64,000 nt of DNA from Fibrobacter sp. (GTDB lineage Bacteria > Fibrobacterota > Fibrobacteria > Fibrobacterales > Fibrobacteraceae), in assembly GCA_017503015.1 (NCBI GenBank), contig JAFVTX010000050.1, forward strand, positions 62,001 through 126,000. Direction: 5' to 3'. The notes beneath the pieces are model-generated. The model had not been told where the DNA came from. It made no database searches and was given only the letters and a program-made list of their open reading frames with translations. Positions 8,869-18,536 of the stretch are shown here, one piece after another. Numbering within the stretch: position 1 is the stretch's first letter; each line of letters starts with the position of its first letter. A program made the translations under genes and the position numbers.

Positions 8869-9384
8869 ATGCGTATTTCTACACTAAAATGGGCTTTGAT
8901 TCCCCTTGTTTTGCTTGGGGGAATCTACTTGTACCGTACTGTTGCCCTGGAACGGTCTTTTCGGGAAATCCCCAAGACGGTAGTGAACTTTGAGGCTTTG
9001 AAGGCCGATGGTAGCCGGACGGATTACGCAAGGGAGAAAGGAGAGATGACCCTTATCGTTTTGAGTGCCAGCTGGTGTCCTGGTTGCCTCATGGAAATTC
9101 CCATGCTTCAGAAATTCCATCGGGAATATGGCCCTAGGGGACTAAAAATCCTGATGATAGACGAAGACGATAACCTCAAGACCATGGCTCGGTTCAAGAA
9201 GGCTAAGGAAATGCCCTGGACCGTGGTCCACTGGAACTACGACGCCATGAACGCTCTCGGGAATCCGGGAGTCATTCCCGTAAGCTACCTGGTAGATAAA
9301 GAGGACAATATTGACAAGGTGTTCGTGGGTGACGCAAGCGAGTCGGAGCTACGACGGCGGATCGAGAAGTTATTAGGGGTGTGA
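8869..9384 (+). CDS. Membrane-anchored thioredoxin-like protein (TlpA type)
   Basis: A 171-residue protein with one N-terminal membrane anchor (residues 8-22) and a thioredoxin fold facing the periplasm. The redox site is Cys70-Pro-Gly-Cys73 in SASWCPGC, and the cis-Pro loop is GVIPVSYLVD. The short helix before the active site and the EIPML segment are typical of TlpA/ResA proteins, which reduce disulfides in exported proteins or in apocytochromes; the partner is not known here. It is divergent from pilT, 51 bases apart. Its TGA stop lies inside a 7-bp-period repeat. Confidence 0.82.
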   Translation: MRISTLKWALIPLVLLGGIYLYRTVALERSFREIPKTVVNFEALKADGSRTDYAREKGEMTLIVLSASWCPGCLMEIPMLQKFHREYGPRGLKILMIDEDDNLKTMARFKKAKEMPWTVVHWNYDAMNALGNPGVIPVSYLVDKEDNIDKVFVGDASESELRRRIEKLLGV

Positions 9385-9413
9385 GGTGCGAGGCTCGAGG
9401 AGTGATGATCACA
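9379..9413. repeat. 7-bp-period array, unit gtgtgag type
   Basis: Units GTGTGAG, GTGCGAG, GCTCGAG, GAGTGAT, GATCACA. The thioredoxin gene's TGA stop is inside the first unit. Confidence 0.65.
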
Positions 9414-9445
9414 AGAGGTGTTGTCCTCATTCCGGAATAATCGTC

Positions 9446-10396
9446 TTACGCAATCGGGCTGGGGAAAAGAATCACGTCTTTGATTTCTGCCTTGTTCAGG
9501 GCCAGCATAAAGAGCCGGTCCAGGCCCAGCGCCACGCCGGAGCAGGCGGGCATCCCCGATTCCAGCGCCTGCAAGAAGTTTTCGTCTATGGTTGGCAAAG
9601 GTTTGTTCATCCTACGACGGATTTCAAGGTCGGCCTCGAAACGCCTGCGCTGTTCCTTGGCATCGGTCAGTTCCGTATAGCCGTTGCAAAGTTCCACCTG
9701 ATCCACAAACAGTTCAAACCGGCGAGCCCAGGTGTGGCCGTCTTCGCCAACGTAGGTCTGGGCGAGAGCCGCCTGGGACTGGGGGTAATCCAGAATGAAC
9801 TCCGGACCGTTCTTTGCTAACGCCGGTTCTACGGCAAAGACCATCAGGTAGTCCCACCAGTCTTCCCGGGACATGTCTGTAGAGGCGGCTGGGAGGGGAA
9901 TGTCTTTGGACCTGCAGGCTGCGACGAAGTCTCCGTCGGTGGCGGTAAGGGGGTCCACGCCGGCGTAATTCCTGAAGGCATCAATCCAGCGGGTGCGGCG
10001 GGCGTTGAGGGGTTTCCCGAGAATCTCCGAGACCAGGGCTTCCACCTCGTCCATCAGCTGCTCCTGGGGCATGCCCACACGGTACCATTCCACCATGCTG
10101 AATTCGTTGTTGTGGTGTGCGCCGAATTCGTCCTTACGAAAGGACTTGGTAATCTGGAAGATGTCGCCGAACCCTGCCGAGAGTAGGCGTTTCATGTGGA
10201 ATTCTGGACTGGTCATCATGAAACGGTGGGGCGATTCAATCTCGAAGTAATCCAGCTGCGGGTCGGTGCCGCAAGCGTTGGACAGCACCGGCGTTTCCAC
10301 TTCCAAAACCCCGCGAGCTTCGAAGAAAGCACGAACCTTACGCATCAGGTCTTGACGCTTTATCCAGGTTTCACGGTTGCAGGTGGGAGAGAACAT
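9446..10396 (-). CDS. epmA: EF-P lysine ligase EpmA (PoxA/GenX, lysyl-tRNA synthetase paralogue)
   Basis: A 316-residue protein equal to the class II catalytic core of lysyl-tRNA synthetase without the anticodon-binding domain. Class II motifs are visible: motif 2 region FRKDEFGAHHNNEFSMVEWY and motif 3 GVALGLDRLFML near the C-terminus. In E. coli this enzyme attaches beta-lysine to a lysine of elongation factor P, which relieves ribosome stalling at proline runs. The partner aminomutase EpmB and EF-P itself are not in the window. The gene stands alone on the minus strand between repeat arrays. Full-length and typical for the family (about 325). Confidence 0.9.
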   Translation of the reverse strand: MFSPTCNRETWIKRQDLMRKVRAFFEARGVLEVETPVLSNACGTDPQLDYFEIESPHRFMMTSPEFHMKRLLSAGFGDIFQITKSFRKDEFGAHHNNEFSMVEWYRVGMPQEQLMDEVEALVSEILGKPLNARRTRWIDAFRNYAGVDPLTATDGDFVAACRSKDIPLPAASTDMSREDWWDYLMVFAVEPALAKNGPEFILDYPQSQAALAQTYVGEDGHTWARRFELFVDQVELCNGYTELTDAKEQRRRFEADLEIRRRMNKPLPTIDENFLQALESGMPACSGVALGLDRLFMLALNKAEIKDVILFPSPIA

Positions 10397-10398
10397 GG

Positions 10399-10440
10399 TG
10401 GGAAGGGGTTAGGATCTAGGGGATAGGTGTTAGGGCTGAT
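10399..10440. repeat. 7-bp-period array, unit nnnntag
   Basis: Units TGGGAAG, GGGTTAG, GATCTAG, GGGATAG, GTGTTAG, GGCTGAT, starting 3 bases upstream of the epmA start codon. The same unit class, in reverse complement, is found at 33825. Confidence 0.7.
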
Positions 10441-10458
10441 AGAAACAGGAAGTTTTAT

Positions 10459-10485
10459 GTAAAGTGTGTAATGTGAAATTAGTTG
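10459..10485. repeat. 7-bp-period array, unit gtgtaat type
   Basis: Units GTAAAGT, GTGTAAT, GTGAAAT, TAGTTGT. It shares the 15-mer GTGTAATGTGAAATT with the reverse complement of the array at 22335. It is followed by a small hairpin GCGCC-GAA-GGCGC at 10494-10506. Confidence 0.55.
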
Positions 10486-10516
10486 TCGATTAGGCGCCGA
10501 AGGCGCGATTATAAGA

Positions 10517-10551
10517 ACTCACTACTCACAACTCATTACTCATTATTCACC
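10517..10551. repeat. 7-bp-period array, unit actcatt, at the FISUMP gene 3' end
   Basis: Units ACTCACT, ACTCACA, ACTCATT, ACTCATT, ATTCACC. The FISUMP stop codon (10536-10538) and its last codons (VVNNE) lie inside the array. Confidence 0.7.
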
Positions 10552-11921
10552 ACGCAGCGGACCGACAGGGAGAATTTCTTATCTACAGAAATGTTTGAAA
10601 CTTCTTTATCTGTGCTGAACATGGAGCGTGCTACGCCTCGGCCGTCGCCGCCATCCTGGTTTGTCCAGAAATAGGCGCCTTCGCCGACGATGACCGAGAT
10701 GTTGTTCTTGTTGGCGTAGCCTCCGAACAGGGCGGTAAAGGCGTAGTTGTCGCTTCCGTTACTGCGGAGGCGTTCTGCGGCGGTGTTGGCACCACCGGCG
10801 TAAATCTCTAGCATTTTCCAGTCTTCGTCCGTAGAAAGTCTAGTTCCTTCGGGGCAGGCCTTTTGGGCGGCTTCTTGGGTGTAGAGGCGTCCATAGACCT
10901 TGCAGTTGTCGTCTTCGCGGTCATAGCACATGGAACCTTCTTCCATGGCAAAGTTCAGGTTCTGCACGAACCACTTTGTGCCGTTGATTTCCTTGACCTT
11001 GTAGGTCTGTCCGTCGCGGTTGTCTGTAAAGTACTCGAATACGGGGCAGCGGGTTTCAAATTCTTTCGAAGCCAAGATGGAATCTACCGCCGGTTGCCAA
11101 GCGGTGCAGAACCGGAACAGTTCGCCACCGGGCAGTTCCGTAGAATCGGCCTTGTGCTTGTCGGCCCAACGATTCACGTAGGCAATGTTTGGGATAGTCG
11201 AGTCTGCAATAGAAAGGGCCTTTGCGTTTGCCTGAATCAATTTGGAAAAATTTTCCGCTACGGTCATGGGGGATTTCCAGTAACCTTCCGTAAGGCCCGT
11301 GCGGATTTTTTCGTAGAGGGGAGAGGGCTTGGTGACGGTAATGGTGGTTTCGATGAAATGTTCGGGCTTGGTGGCGCAGGTCTGCTTGCGGGCTTCGTCA
11401 TTCAGGGAATCAGCCTGGGTCTCGCATTGCAACTTGCAGAATTCCTTGTCCTTGCCTTTCTTGGGGCAGGCCACCCATGTGGTGGTGTCCACCTGTTCCT
11501 TGACGGGCTTGGCAAAGGCTTTGGTCTTGAGGGCTGCCTTGACCACCTTGTCCAAAGCCTCCAGGGCGTTAGCGTTTCCGGCGGTTCCGTCCATGAGCAG
11601 GTAGCTTACCACTTCGCTACAGGCATTTATCGTCTTGGCGTTGGCGCAGACTTTTGCTCCGTAGCCGTAGGCAAACTGCGACGGGCACTGGGCAAAGGAT
11701 TCGTCGGGCATGGACTTGAAAATTTTCTCGAAGACGGCTACGGCGTCATTGGCATTCAACTTGCCGCAATAGATTTCTTCTATTTCGTTGTTCTTTACCA
11801 TTTTTTTAGCGGTGGCGATATCCTGGTTGTCTATCGCTTCGCGAAATGCCTCTTGGGCAAAAGCAGTTGTAACGCCCAGGGCAAGAACTCCTACACTTAA
11901 CAAGCCTCTAAGAATTTTCAT
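10536..11921 (-). CDS. Secreted FISUMP-domain protein
   Basis: A 461-residue exported protein. After a signal peptide (MKILRGLLSVGVLALGVTTA, then FA) comes a helical, Cys-rich region of about 280 residues without a recognisable fold. Residues 310-460 form the Fibrobacter succinogenes major paralogous domain: DGQTYKVKEINGTKWFVQNL, then YGRLYTQEAAQKACPEG with RLSTDEDW, and a C-terminal FSVRC-type ending (FSLSVRCVV). This domain is expanded in Fibrobacter and is found on cell-surface proteins; its molecular role is not known. SD AGAGGG and TATATT lie upstream of the start. The last residues VVNNE are encoded by a 7-bp repeat array. Confidence 0.88.
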   Translation of the reverse strand: MKILRGLLSVGVLALGVTTAFAQEAFREAIDNQDIATAKKMVKNNEIEEIYCGKLNANDAVAVFEKIFKSMPDESFAQCPSQFAYGYGAKVCANAKTINACSEVVSYLLMDGTAGNANALEALDKVVKAALKTKAFAKPVKEQVDTTTWVACPKKGKDKEFCKLQCETQADSLNDEARKQTCATKPEHFIETTITVTKPSPLYEKIRTGLTEGYWKSPMTVAENFSKLIQANAKALSIADSTIPNIAYVNRWADKHKADSTELPGGELFRFCTAWQPAVDSILASKEFETRCPVFEYFTDNRDGQTYKVKEINGTKWFVQNLNFAMEEGSMCYDREDDNCKVYGRLYTQEAAQKACPEGTRLSTDEDWKMLEIYAGGANTAAERLRSNGSDNYAFTALFGGYANKNNISVIVGEGAYFWTNQDGGDGRGVARSMFSTDKEVSNISVDKKFSLSVRCVVNNE

Positions 11922-11974
11922 TGTAACCCTCTTTTTTTGCGGTGTAAATATATAAAAGTTCCACCCTGATGATG

Positions 11975-12009
11975 CTAGTAACTAGTAACTAGTAACTCAG
12001 AACTATTAA
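11975..12009. repeat. 7-bp-period array, unit ctagtaa
   Basis: Units CTAGTAA three times, then CTCAGAA and CTATTAA, between the divergent FISUMP and sufS starts. The unit is the same as in the arrays at 27038 and 38457. Confidence 0.8.
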
Positions 12010-12028
12010 TTATACCAGCTCTGTTTTC

Positions 12029-12036
12029 TATATTTG
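12029..12036 (+). promoter_or_regulatory. -10 element TATATTTG of sufS
   Basis: The hexamer TATATT ends 7 bases before the sufS ATG, so transcription would begin at or next to the start codon. No Shine-Dalgarno sequence is present. Confidence 0.55.
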
Positions 12037-12041
12037 GGCCC

Positions 12042-13268
12042 ATGATTGATGCCGAAAAAATCCGTAGCGAATTTCCGATGCTTGTCGCAGGCGATAAGGA
12101 TGCAAAGCCCCTCGCCTTCTTGGACAGCACGGCCACCACGCAAAAGCCCGCATGCGTCATCGACGCGATGGACGACTTTTACCGCAAGCACTACAGTTCC
12201 GTAAAGCGCGGCGTATACCGCCTGAGCGCCCGCACCACCGAAGCATTCGAAGCCACCCGCAAGAATGTCGCAAAATTTATTAACGCCAAGACCGAAGACG
12301 AAATCGTGTTCACCCGCGGCACCACCGAAAGCATCAATCTGGTGGCGTGGAGTTACGGTCGCAAGTTCTTCGAGGCGGGCGACGAGATTCTGATTAGCGG
12401 TCTGGAGCACCACGCCAACATCGTGAGCTGGCAGCTGGTTGCCGAAATGAAGGGCGCCAAGATCAAGGTGATTCCCGTTTTGGACAACGGCGATTTGGAT
12501 TTGGCGGCACTTCCCGGACTTTTGAATGTGCGCACCAAGATGGTGGCAGTAGCGCACGTGAGCAATTCCGTCGGCACAGTGAACCCCATTGCAGAAATTA
12601 TCGCGACCGTTCGGGGCCTCGCCCCGCAGGCAAAGATTCTGATTGATGCCGCCCAGAGTTCCAGCCACATCAAGATTGACGTGCAAAAGCTGGACTGCGA
12701 CTTTCTCGCCTTCAGTGGACACAAGATGTATGGTCCCACCGGCGTGGGTGTGCTCTACGGCAAGTACGAAGTTTTGGATAGCATGCCTCCCTGGCACGGC
12801 GGTGGCGAGATGATCAAGAACGTGACTTTTGAAAAAACGACTTACGCCGATGTTCCCGCACGTTTCGAGGCAGGCACGCCTATGATCGCCGAAGTCATCG
12901 GGCTCGGCAAGGCCATTGAATGGATTAATGAAGTCGGCATCGAGAACATCCGCAAGCACGAAGAAGAAATTACGCAGTATGCGCTGGAACAGCTTGCGCA
13001 AATTCCGCAGGTGAAAATTTTCGGGAACCCGAAGGAACGGGGTGCCCTCATCAGCATCACGCTGGATGGCATCGCCGTCAGCGACGCCGCCATGATTCTC
13101 GACGAAGAAAACGTGGCAGTTCGCAGCGGGCACCACTGCGCCCAACCTGTGATGGACCGCTTCGGCGTCGACGCCACGCTTCGTTTGAGCTTCGGCGCGT
13201 ACACCCTGAAGCGCGACATCGACCGCTTTGTCGCAGGCATCAAGCGAGTTCTCCGACTCTTCGGTTAA
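12042..13268 (+). CDS. sufS: Cysteine desulfurase, SufS/CsdA class II
   Basis: A 408-residue PLP enzyme that removes sulfur from cysteine as an enzyme-bound persulfide. PLP Lys228 lies in SGHKMYGPTG and the catalytic Cys366 in RSGHHCAQP, the group II (SufS/CsdA) form. TRGTTESINLVA and the LEHHANIVSW histidines are standard cofactor-site motifs. In E. coli the paralogue CsdA passes sulfur through CsdE to CsdL/TcdA, and here tcdA follows 11 bases downstream, so a CsdA-like role in tRNA modification is possible besides iron-sulfur cluster assembly. No sufBCD or sufE is next to it. Confidence 0.92.
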   Translation: MIDAEKIRSEFPMLVAGDKDAKPLAFLDSTATTQKPACVIDAMDDFYRKHYSSVKRGVYRLSARTTEAFEATRKNVAKFINAKTEDEIVFTRGTTESINLVAWSYGRKFFEAGDEILISGLEHHANIVSWQLVAEMKGAKIKVIPVLDNGDLDLAALPGLLNVRTKMVAVAHVSNSVGTVNPIAEIIATVRGLAPQAKILIDAAQSSSHIKIDVQKLDCDFLAFSGHKMYGPTGVGVLYGKYEVLDSMPPWHGGGEMIKNVTFEKTTYADVPARFEAGTPMIAEVIGLGKAIEWINEVGIENIRKHEEEITQYALEQLAQIPQVKIFGNPKERGALISITLDGIAVSDAAMILDEENVAVRSGHHCAQPVMDRFGVDATLRLSFGAYTLKRDIDRFVAGIKRVLRLFG

Positions 13269-13279
13269 CCGGGACTCGT

Positions 13280-14113
13280 ATGGGAATCGAGAAAGGCATC
13301 TTTAACCGCACATCGCTCCTGCTCGGGGACGACGTGATGGGCGACATCTACCAGAAGCGCGTCATCATCTTCGGTCTCGGCGGTGTGGGCAGCTGGTGCG
13401 CCGAAAGCCTGGTGCGTTCCGGCATCAAGGAACTCGTGCTTGTCGATTCCGACCGCGTGTGCGTCACCAACGTGAACCGTCAACTGATGGCCACCACAAA
13501 GACCGTAGGCCAAGTCAAGGTCGAAGTCCTCAAGAACCGCCTGCTCGAAATCAACCCGCACGCCAACATTGTCGCGTTGCAGGACATCTATGAAGAAGCG
13601 AATACGGACAAATTCCAGCTGGACACCTTCGACTACATCATCGATGCCATCGATAGCCTCGAAAACAAGATGCAGCTGTTGTGGCACGCCACACGCACCA
13701 AGGCCACAGTCTTCTCTTCGATGGGCGCAGCCCTCAAGATGGACCCCACGCGAATCAAGGTCGCCGAATTTTGGAAGGTTGCCGGTTGCCCGCTCGCCCG
13801 CGCCCTGCGCGACAAGTTCAAGAAAAAGAAAATGGCGCTCAAGAAAAAAGTGCTGTGCGTCTACAGCGACGAACTCCTGAAAAACCGCGGCAAGAATTCT
13901 TCTTGCGGAACGGACGCCTGCATGTGCCCCAAGGTGCGCCACGAAAGGAGCGAAGCCGAACTCCAGAACGCAAGCCTGGTCGATCACGAATGGTGCAGCA
14001 GTAAGGCGCAAATCAACGGCACCATGGCACACTCCACCGCTATTTTTGGATTCATGATTGCGGGCCTCGTGATGCAGGACATCTACAAGAAGGCATTGGC
14101 TAGCGCGGAGTAA
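13280..14113 (+). CDS. tcdA: tRNA threonylcarbamoyladenosine dehydratase TcdA (CsdL)
   Basis: A 277-residue E1-like enzyme that uses ATP to cyclise t6A37 of tRNA to ct6A. The ThiF/MoeB-type nucleotide site is [20 protein letters not shown] near residue 29, followed by [26 protein letters not shown] and the [14 protein letters not shown] segment typical of TcdA rather than of ThiF. A C-terminal hydrophobic segment ([15 protein letters not shown]) fits the membrane-associated helix of the family. It is the second gene of sufS-tcdA-dtd, all of which concern tRNA or sulfur. Confidence 0.92.
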   Translation: MGIEKGIFNRTSLLLGDDVMGDIYQKRVIIFGLGGVGSWCAESLVRSGIKELVLVDSDRVCVTNVNRQLMATTKTVGQVKVEVLKNRLLEINPHANIVALQDIYEEANTDKFQLDTFDYIIDAIDSLENKMQLLWHATRTKATVFSSMGAALKMDPTRIKVAEFWKVAGCPLARALRDKFKKKKMALKKKVLCVYSDELLKNRGKNSSCGTDACMCPKVRHERSEAELQNASLVDHEWCSSKAQINGTMAHSTAIFGFMIAGLVMQDIYKKALASAE

Positions 14114-14114
14114 T

Positions 14115-14549
14115 ATGAAATTCCTAATTCAGCGTGTATTGAACGCCCAGGTGGATATCGAAGGGCTGACTGTCGGCAAGATCGGCAAGGGCTACATGAT
14201 CCTCATCGGCGTGGGCGAAGACGATACCCGCGAAATCGCCAACAGGCTCATCCACAAGATGCTTGCGCTGCGCATCTTCGCCGACGAAAACGGCAAGACG
14301 AATCTTTCCATCAAGGACGTAGGCGGCGAACTCCTGCTTGTTTCGCAGTTCACGCTTTACGCCAACTGCAACAAGGGAAACCGTCCGACTTTCAACGGTG
14401 CAGGCAACCCCACACTCGCAAACGAACTCTACGAATACATCATTGCCGAGTGCAAAAAAGAAATCCCCGTCGTACAGACAGGGAAATTCGGCGCCGATAT
14501 GCAGGTGAGCCTCGTAAACGACGGCCCCTTCACAATTATGCTAGAGTAG
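14115..14549 (+). CDS. dtd: D-aminoacyl-tRNA deacylase (DTD)
   Basis: A 144-residue dimeric enzyme that removes D-amino acids (and glycine from tRNA-Ala) from mischarged tRNA. Both signature blocks are present: SQFTLYA (about residues 77-83), which builds the active site, and the cross-subunit NDGPFT motif near the C-terminus. Starting one base after the tcdA stop, it is almost certainly translated from the same mRNA. Its 3' end converges on thiC, 42 bases away, with no clear terminator between them. Confidence 0.95.
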   Translation: MKFLIQRVLNAQVDIEGLTVGKIGKGYMILIGVGEDDTREIANRLIHKMLALRIFADENGKTNLSIKDVGGELLLVSQFTLYANCNKGNRPTFNGAGNPTLANELYEYIIAECKKEIPVVQTGKFGADMQVSLVNDGPFTIMLE

Positions 14550-14591
14550 GAGCGCATCGACTTGGTGCGCAACTCTGCAGTATGTGCGTCC

Positions 14592-16280
<1,689 letters not shown>

Positions 16281-16326
16281 GTTTTTTCCACAATATAAAA
16301 TTTTATCTTTCGTATCGAGGACATTT

Positions 16327-16827
16327 ATGGATATCAAGAAGACAAACGCCGCACGAATCTTGGACCGCCAGAAGATCCAGTACGAGCTAATCCCTTACAA
16401 GGTGGATGAAAACGACTTGGGCGCCCAACATGTGGCGGACAGCCTGGGCGAAGACATCAACCAGGTTTTCAAGACAATCCTGGTCCATGGTGATAAAATC
16501 GGCTACCTGGTATGCGTCGTTCCAGGTAATTTGGAAGTGGATTTGAAAGGAGCCGCCAAGGTCAGCGGCAACAAGAAAATCGATACCGTCCCCTTGAAGG
16601 ACTTGACCCCGTTGACAGGCTACATCCGGGGTGGTTGCAGCCCTCTTGGACTCAAGAAGAATTTTCCCATCTTTATTCACGAAACCGCCCTGCAGTTTCC
16701 GTTTATTTATGTGAGTGCCGGTGAACGAGGCTTGCAGTTGAAGATTGCCCCGGCAGATTTGGTTAAGGCAACCCGCGGAACAGTGGGAGTGATTGCTCGC
16801 GTGCCTCCCACTGCGCCCGAAGACTGA
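16327..16827 (+). CDS. ybaK: Cys-tRNA(Pro)/Cys-tRNA(Cys) deacylase YbaK
   Basis: A 166-residue trans-editing protein that hydrolyses Cys wrongly attached to tRNA-Pro. It matches the YbaK/EbsC family along its whole length: KKTNAARILD at the start, YELIPYKVDENDLGAQHVADSLG, the conserved lysine region QVFKTILVHGD, and the GYIRGGCSPLGLKK signature. The ATG at 16327 was chosen over an upstream in-frame start because it gives the family N-terminus and is preceded by a GAGGA-like SD. It is divergent from thiC; the intergenic region holds the thiC riboswitch. It ends 1 base before an in-frame TTG of the next gene. Confidence 0.92.
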   Translation: MDIKKTNAARILDRQKIQYELIPYKVDENDLGAQHVADSLGEDINQVFKTILVHGDKIGYLVCVVPGNLEVDLKGAAKVSGNKKIDTVPLKDLTPLTGYIRGGCSPLGLKKNFPIFIHETALQFPFIYVSAGERGLQLKIAPADLVKATRGTVGVIARVPPTAPED

Positions 16828-16848
16828 TTGTTTGTTAATTTTAGAACG

Positions 16849-17493
16849 ATGGTCCTGTTTGCCAAATACATTGCCGGCTTTGCAATAGCCCTTGTTTGTA
16901 TGGGCTTGTGCTGTTGCACTTTCCCAGTTCGCACCGGTTACGACAGGAGTATCGGCGGTTACAAGTCTGCACCGAGTGAACACGCATCTACGGAGAAAAC
17001 CGGGGCGAAGTCCAGCACGGGAGCCTCCCCGAGCAGGGATCCATCGCACAAGAAAACCACCGCAGGGGCTACCAAACAGGCCGCCACCCAAAAGATGGCT
17101 CACGAAAATGCTCCCAAGCAAGCCTCCAACTCCTCCTTAGAAAAGCTAGCACAGTCCTGGATAGGTACCCGCTATCTCTATGGCGGCAGTTCCAGGTCCG
17201 GTACGGACTGCTCCGGCTATGTGATGCAACTTTACAAGGAACACTATGGAATAAGCTTGCCCCATAACGCAGGCCAGATGTACGATGATAGCCGTGGCAG
17301 TTCCGTGAGCCGGGGCAGCCTGCAGGAAGGGGACCTTGTATTTTTTGGCAGCTTCTGGAAAATTGACCACGTGGGAATTTATCTGAAAGGGGACCGCTTT
17401 ACCCACGCCAGCACCAGTAAGGGCGTGATGATATCCCCCATGAGCGACAACTACTGGCGACCCAAGTACCAGGGGGCGAGACGGTTTAGGTGA
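16849..17493 (+). CDS. NlpC/P60-family cell-wall peptidase, secreted, probable lipoprotein
   Basis: A 214-residue exported protein. A hydrophobic leader ends in LCCC, suggesting a lipidated Cys although the lipobox is not canonical. A Ser/Thr/Lys-rich low-complexity stretch of about 75 residues follows, then an NlpC/P60 domain with catalytic Cys in GTDCSGYV, His in IDHVGIYL and THAS. These enzymes cut gamma-D-Glu-diaminopimelate bonds in peptidoglycan stems. The ATG at 16849 is preferred; a TTG at 16828 abutting the ybaK stop is the alternative. Downstream is pheA, apparently unrelated and with its own promoter. Confidence 0.88.
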   Translation: MVLFAKYIAGFAIALVCMGLCCCTFPVRTGYDRSIGGYKSAPSEHASTEKTGAKSSTGASPSRDPSHKKTTAGATKQAATQKMAHENAPKQASNSSLEKLAQSWIGTRYLYGGSSRSGTDCSGYVMQLYKEHYGISLPHNAGQMYDDSRGSSVSRGSLQEGDLVFFGSFWKIDHVGIYLKGDRFTHASTSKGVMISPMSDNYWRPKYQGARRFR

Positions 17494-17504
17494 CAACCAA
17501 TTAC

Positions 17505-17513
17505 TATCTTTTG
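17505..17513 (+). promoter_or_regulatory. -10 element of pheA
   Basis: TATCTTTTG; the hexamer TATCTT ends 7 bases before the pheA ATG, with no SD in between, which suggests a leaderless mRNA. Confidence 0.5.
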
Positions 17514-17517
17514 CACC

Positions 17518-18381
17518 ATGAAAAAGATTGCATTCCAGGGTCGTCGCGGAGCCTATAGCGAAAGTGCCGCTTATCATTTGTTCGGAACAGACATCGAAGT
17601 GGTGCCTATGGACACCTTCGGTGAGATTTTCCAGAGCATCGAGACCGGCGCCGTGGACGGCGGTGCAATTCCTATCGAAAATTCTACGGCAGGTTCCATC
17701 TACGAAAATTACGACCTGCTTTACAAGTGGCGCCTGCCCATCGTGGCAGAGGTAAAGCTCCAAATTTCGCATACCCTGTGCGCCCTGCCCGGAGTGAAAC
17801 TTGCTGACCTGAAGAAGGTGCTGAGCCACCCCCAGGGACTTGCCCAGTGCAGCCGATTCTTCGGTCGCAATCCCGGTATCGAAAGTGTGGCCTTCTACGA
17901 CACCGCTGGTAGTGCCGAAGAGGTAGCCAAGCGCGGAGACAAGACTTTAGGTGCCATCGCCAGCGCCTATGCCGCCAAGTTCTACGGCCTGGACATTCTG
18001 GCCGAAGGAATCGAGAACCTGAAGGGCGTGAACTTCACCCGCTTTTACGCCATCCAGAAGGTGGCCGTCGATTTGCCCGAAGTCGGGTCCGGCGACACCC
18101 CCATCAAGACCACCCTACTCTTTATGCTGAACGATTCCGGAAAGTCCGGAGCGCTCCATGCGGCGCTTGGCTGTTTTGCCAAGCGGGACTTGAACCTGAC
18201 CCGCATCGAAAGCAGGCCCCATCCGGACAGGCCCTGGGAATACATCTTCCACCTGTCCTTCGAAGGGAACCCCAAGGACCCGCTGGTGGTAGAAGCCCTG
18301 AAGGAACTGCAGTCCTACTGCGATTTCGTATATCGCCTAGGCAGTTTCAAAGAAGGCTCCACCGAAAAGCTGAGCTACTAG
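17518..18381 (+). CDS. pheA: Prephenate dehydratase with ACT domain
   Basis: A 287-residue enzyme of phenylalanine biosynthesis that turns prephenate into phenylpyruvate. The dehydratase domain (1-180) opens with IAFQGRRGAYSE and contains the catalytic Thr-Arg-Phe motif in GVNFTRFYAIQK; the C-terminal ACT domain (about 197-280) has the Phe-binding ESRP motif (TRIESRPHPDRPWEY) and predicts feedback inhibition by phenylalanine. No chorismate mutase domain is fused. It is monocistronic and converges on maeB. Confidence 0.95.
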   Translation: MKKIAFQGRRGAYSESAAYHLFGTDIEVVPMDTFGEIFQSIETGAVDGGAIPIENSTAGSIYENYDLLYKWRLPIVAEVKLQISHTLCALPGVKLADLKKVLSHPQGLAQCSRFFGRNPGIESVAFYDTAGSAEEVAKRGDKTLGAIASAYAAKFYGLDILAEGIENLKGVNFTRFYAIQKVAVDLPEVGSGDTPIKTTLLFMLNDSGKSGALHAALGCFAKRDLNLTRIESRPHPDRPWEYIFHLSFEGNPKDPLVVEALKELQSYCDFVYRLGSFKEGSTEKLSY

Positions 18382-18431
18382 AGGTGTGAGTTCGCCCGCC
18401 ATGGCGGGCTTTGAGCAATGAGGTGTGAGTT
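18381..18431. repeat. Direct 12-bp repeat GAGGTGTGAGTT around a hairpin
   Basis: GAGGTGTGAGTT at 18381-18392 and again at 18420-18431. Between them lies CCCGCCATGGCGGG, a small hairpin, and a partial 7-bp-period run (TTTGAG, CAATGAG, GTGTGAG). It starts at the last base of the pheA stop codon. Confidence 0.65.
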
Positions 18432-18435
18432 TTTT

Positions 18436-18521
18436 GGGGAAAGTCTTCCCCTCGCCTCGGCCCTAGCCTCGGCTACCCCTTCTAGCGGGGCCTCAATCAC
18501 CGGCCCCGCAACGCCCCGCTT
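18436..18521. repeat. Two-hairpin dispersed element, copy 1
   Basis: Hairpin 1: GGGGAA-AGTC-TTCCCC (18436-18451). Spacer with CTCGC and CTACCCCTTCTA. Hairpin 2: GCGGGGCC, 9-base loop TCAATCACC, GGCCCCGC (18485-18509). Then AACGCCCCGCTT. The same layout with different but still paired stems is at 35015-35132. It lies 16 bases past the maeB stop. Confidence 0.7.
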
Positions 18522-18536
18522 ACAGCATTCTGGTCA

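Noticed and set aside
12042-14549. Horizontal transfer of sufS-tcdA-dtd because of a more GC-rich codon choice
   Set aside because: icd and the rml genes show a similar codon style, so it may reflect expression level rather than origin.
16828-16848. TTG start for the NlpC/P60 protein
   Set aside because: Possible because it abuts the ybaK stop, but the ATG at 16849 gives a better leader; kept as alternative only.
18381-18521. Attachment site or mobile-element scar at the pheA-maeB junction
   Set aside because: The 12-bp direct repeat is part of the 7-bp-period pattern and there is no integrase or transposase nearby.
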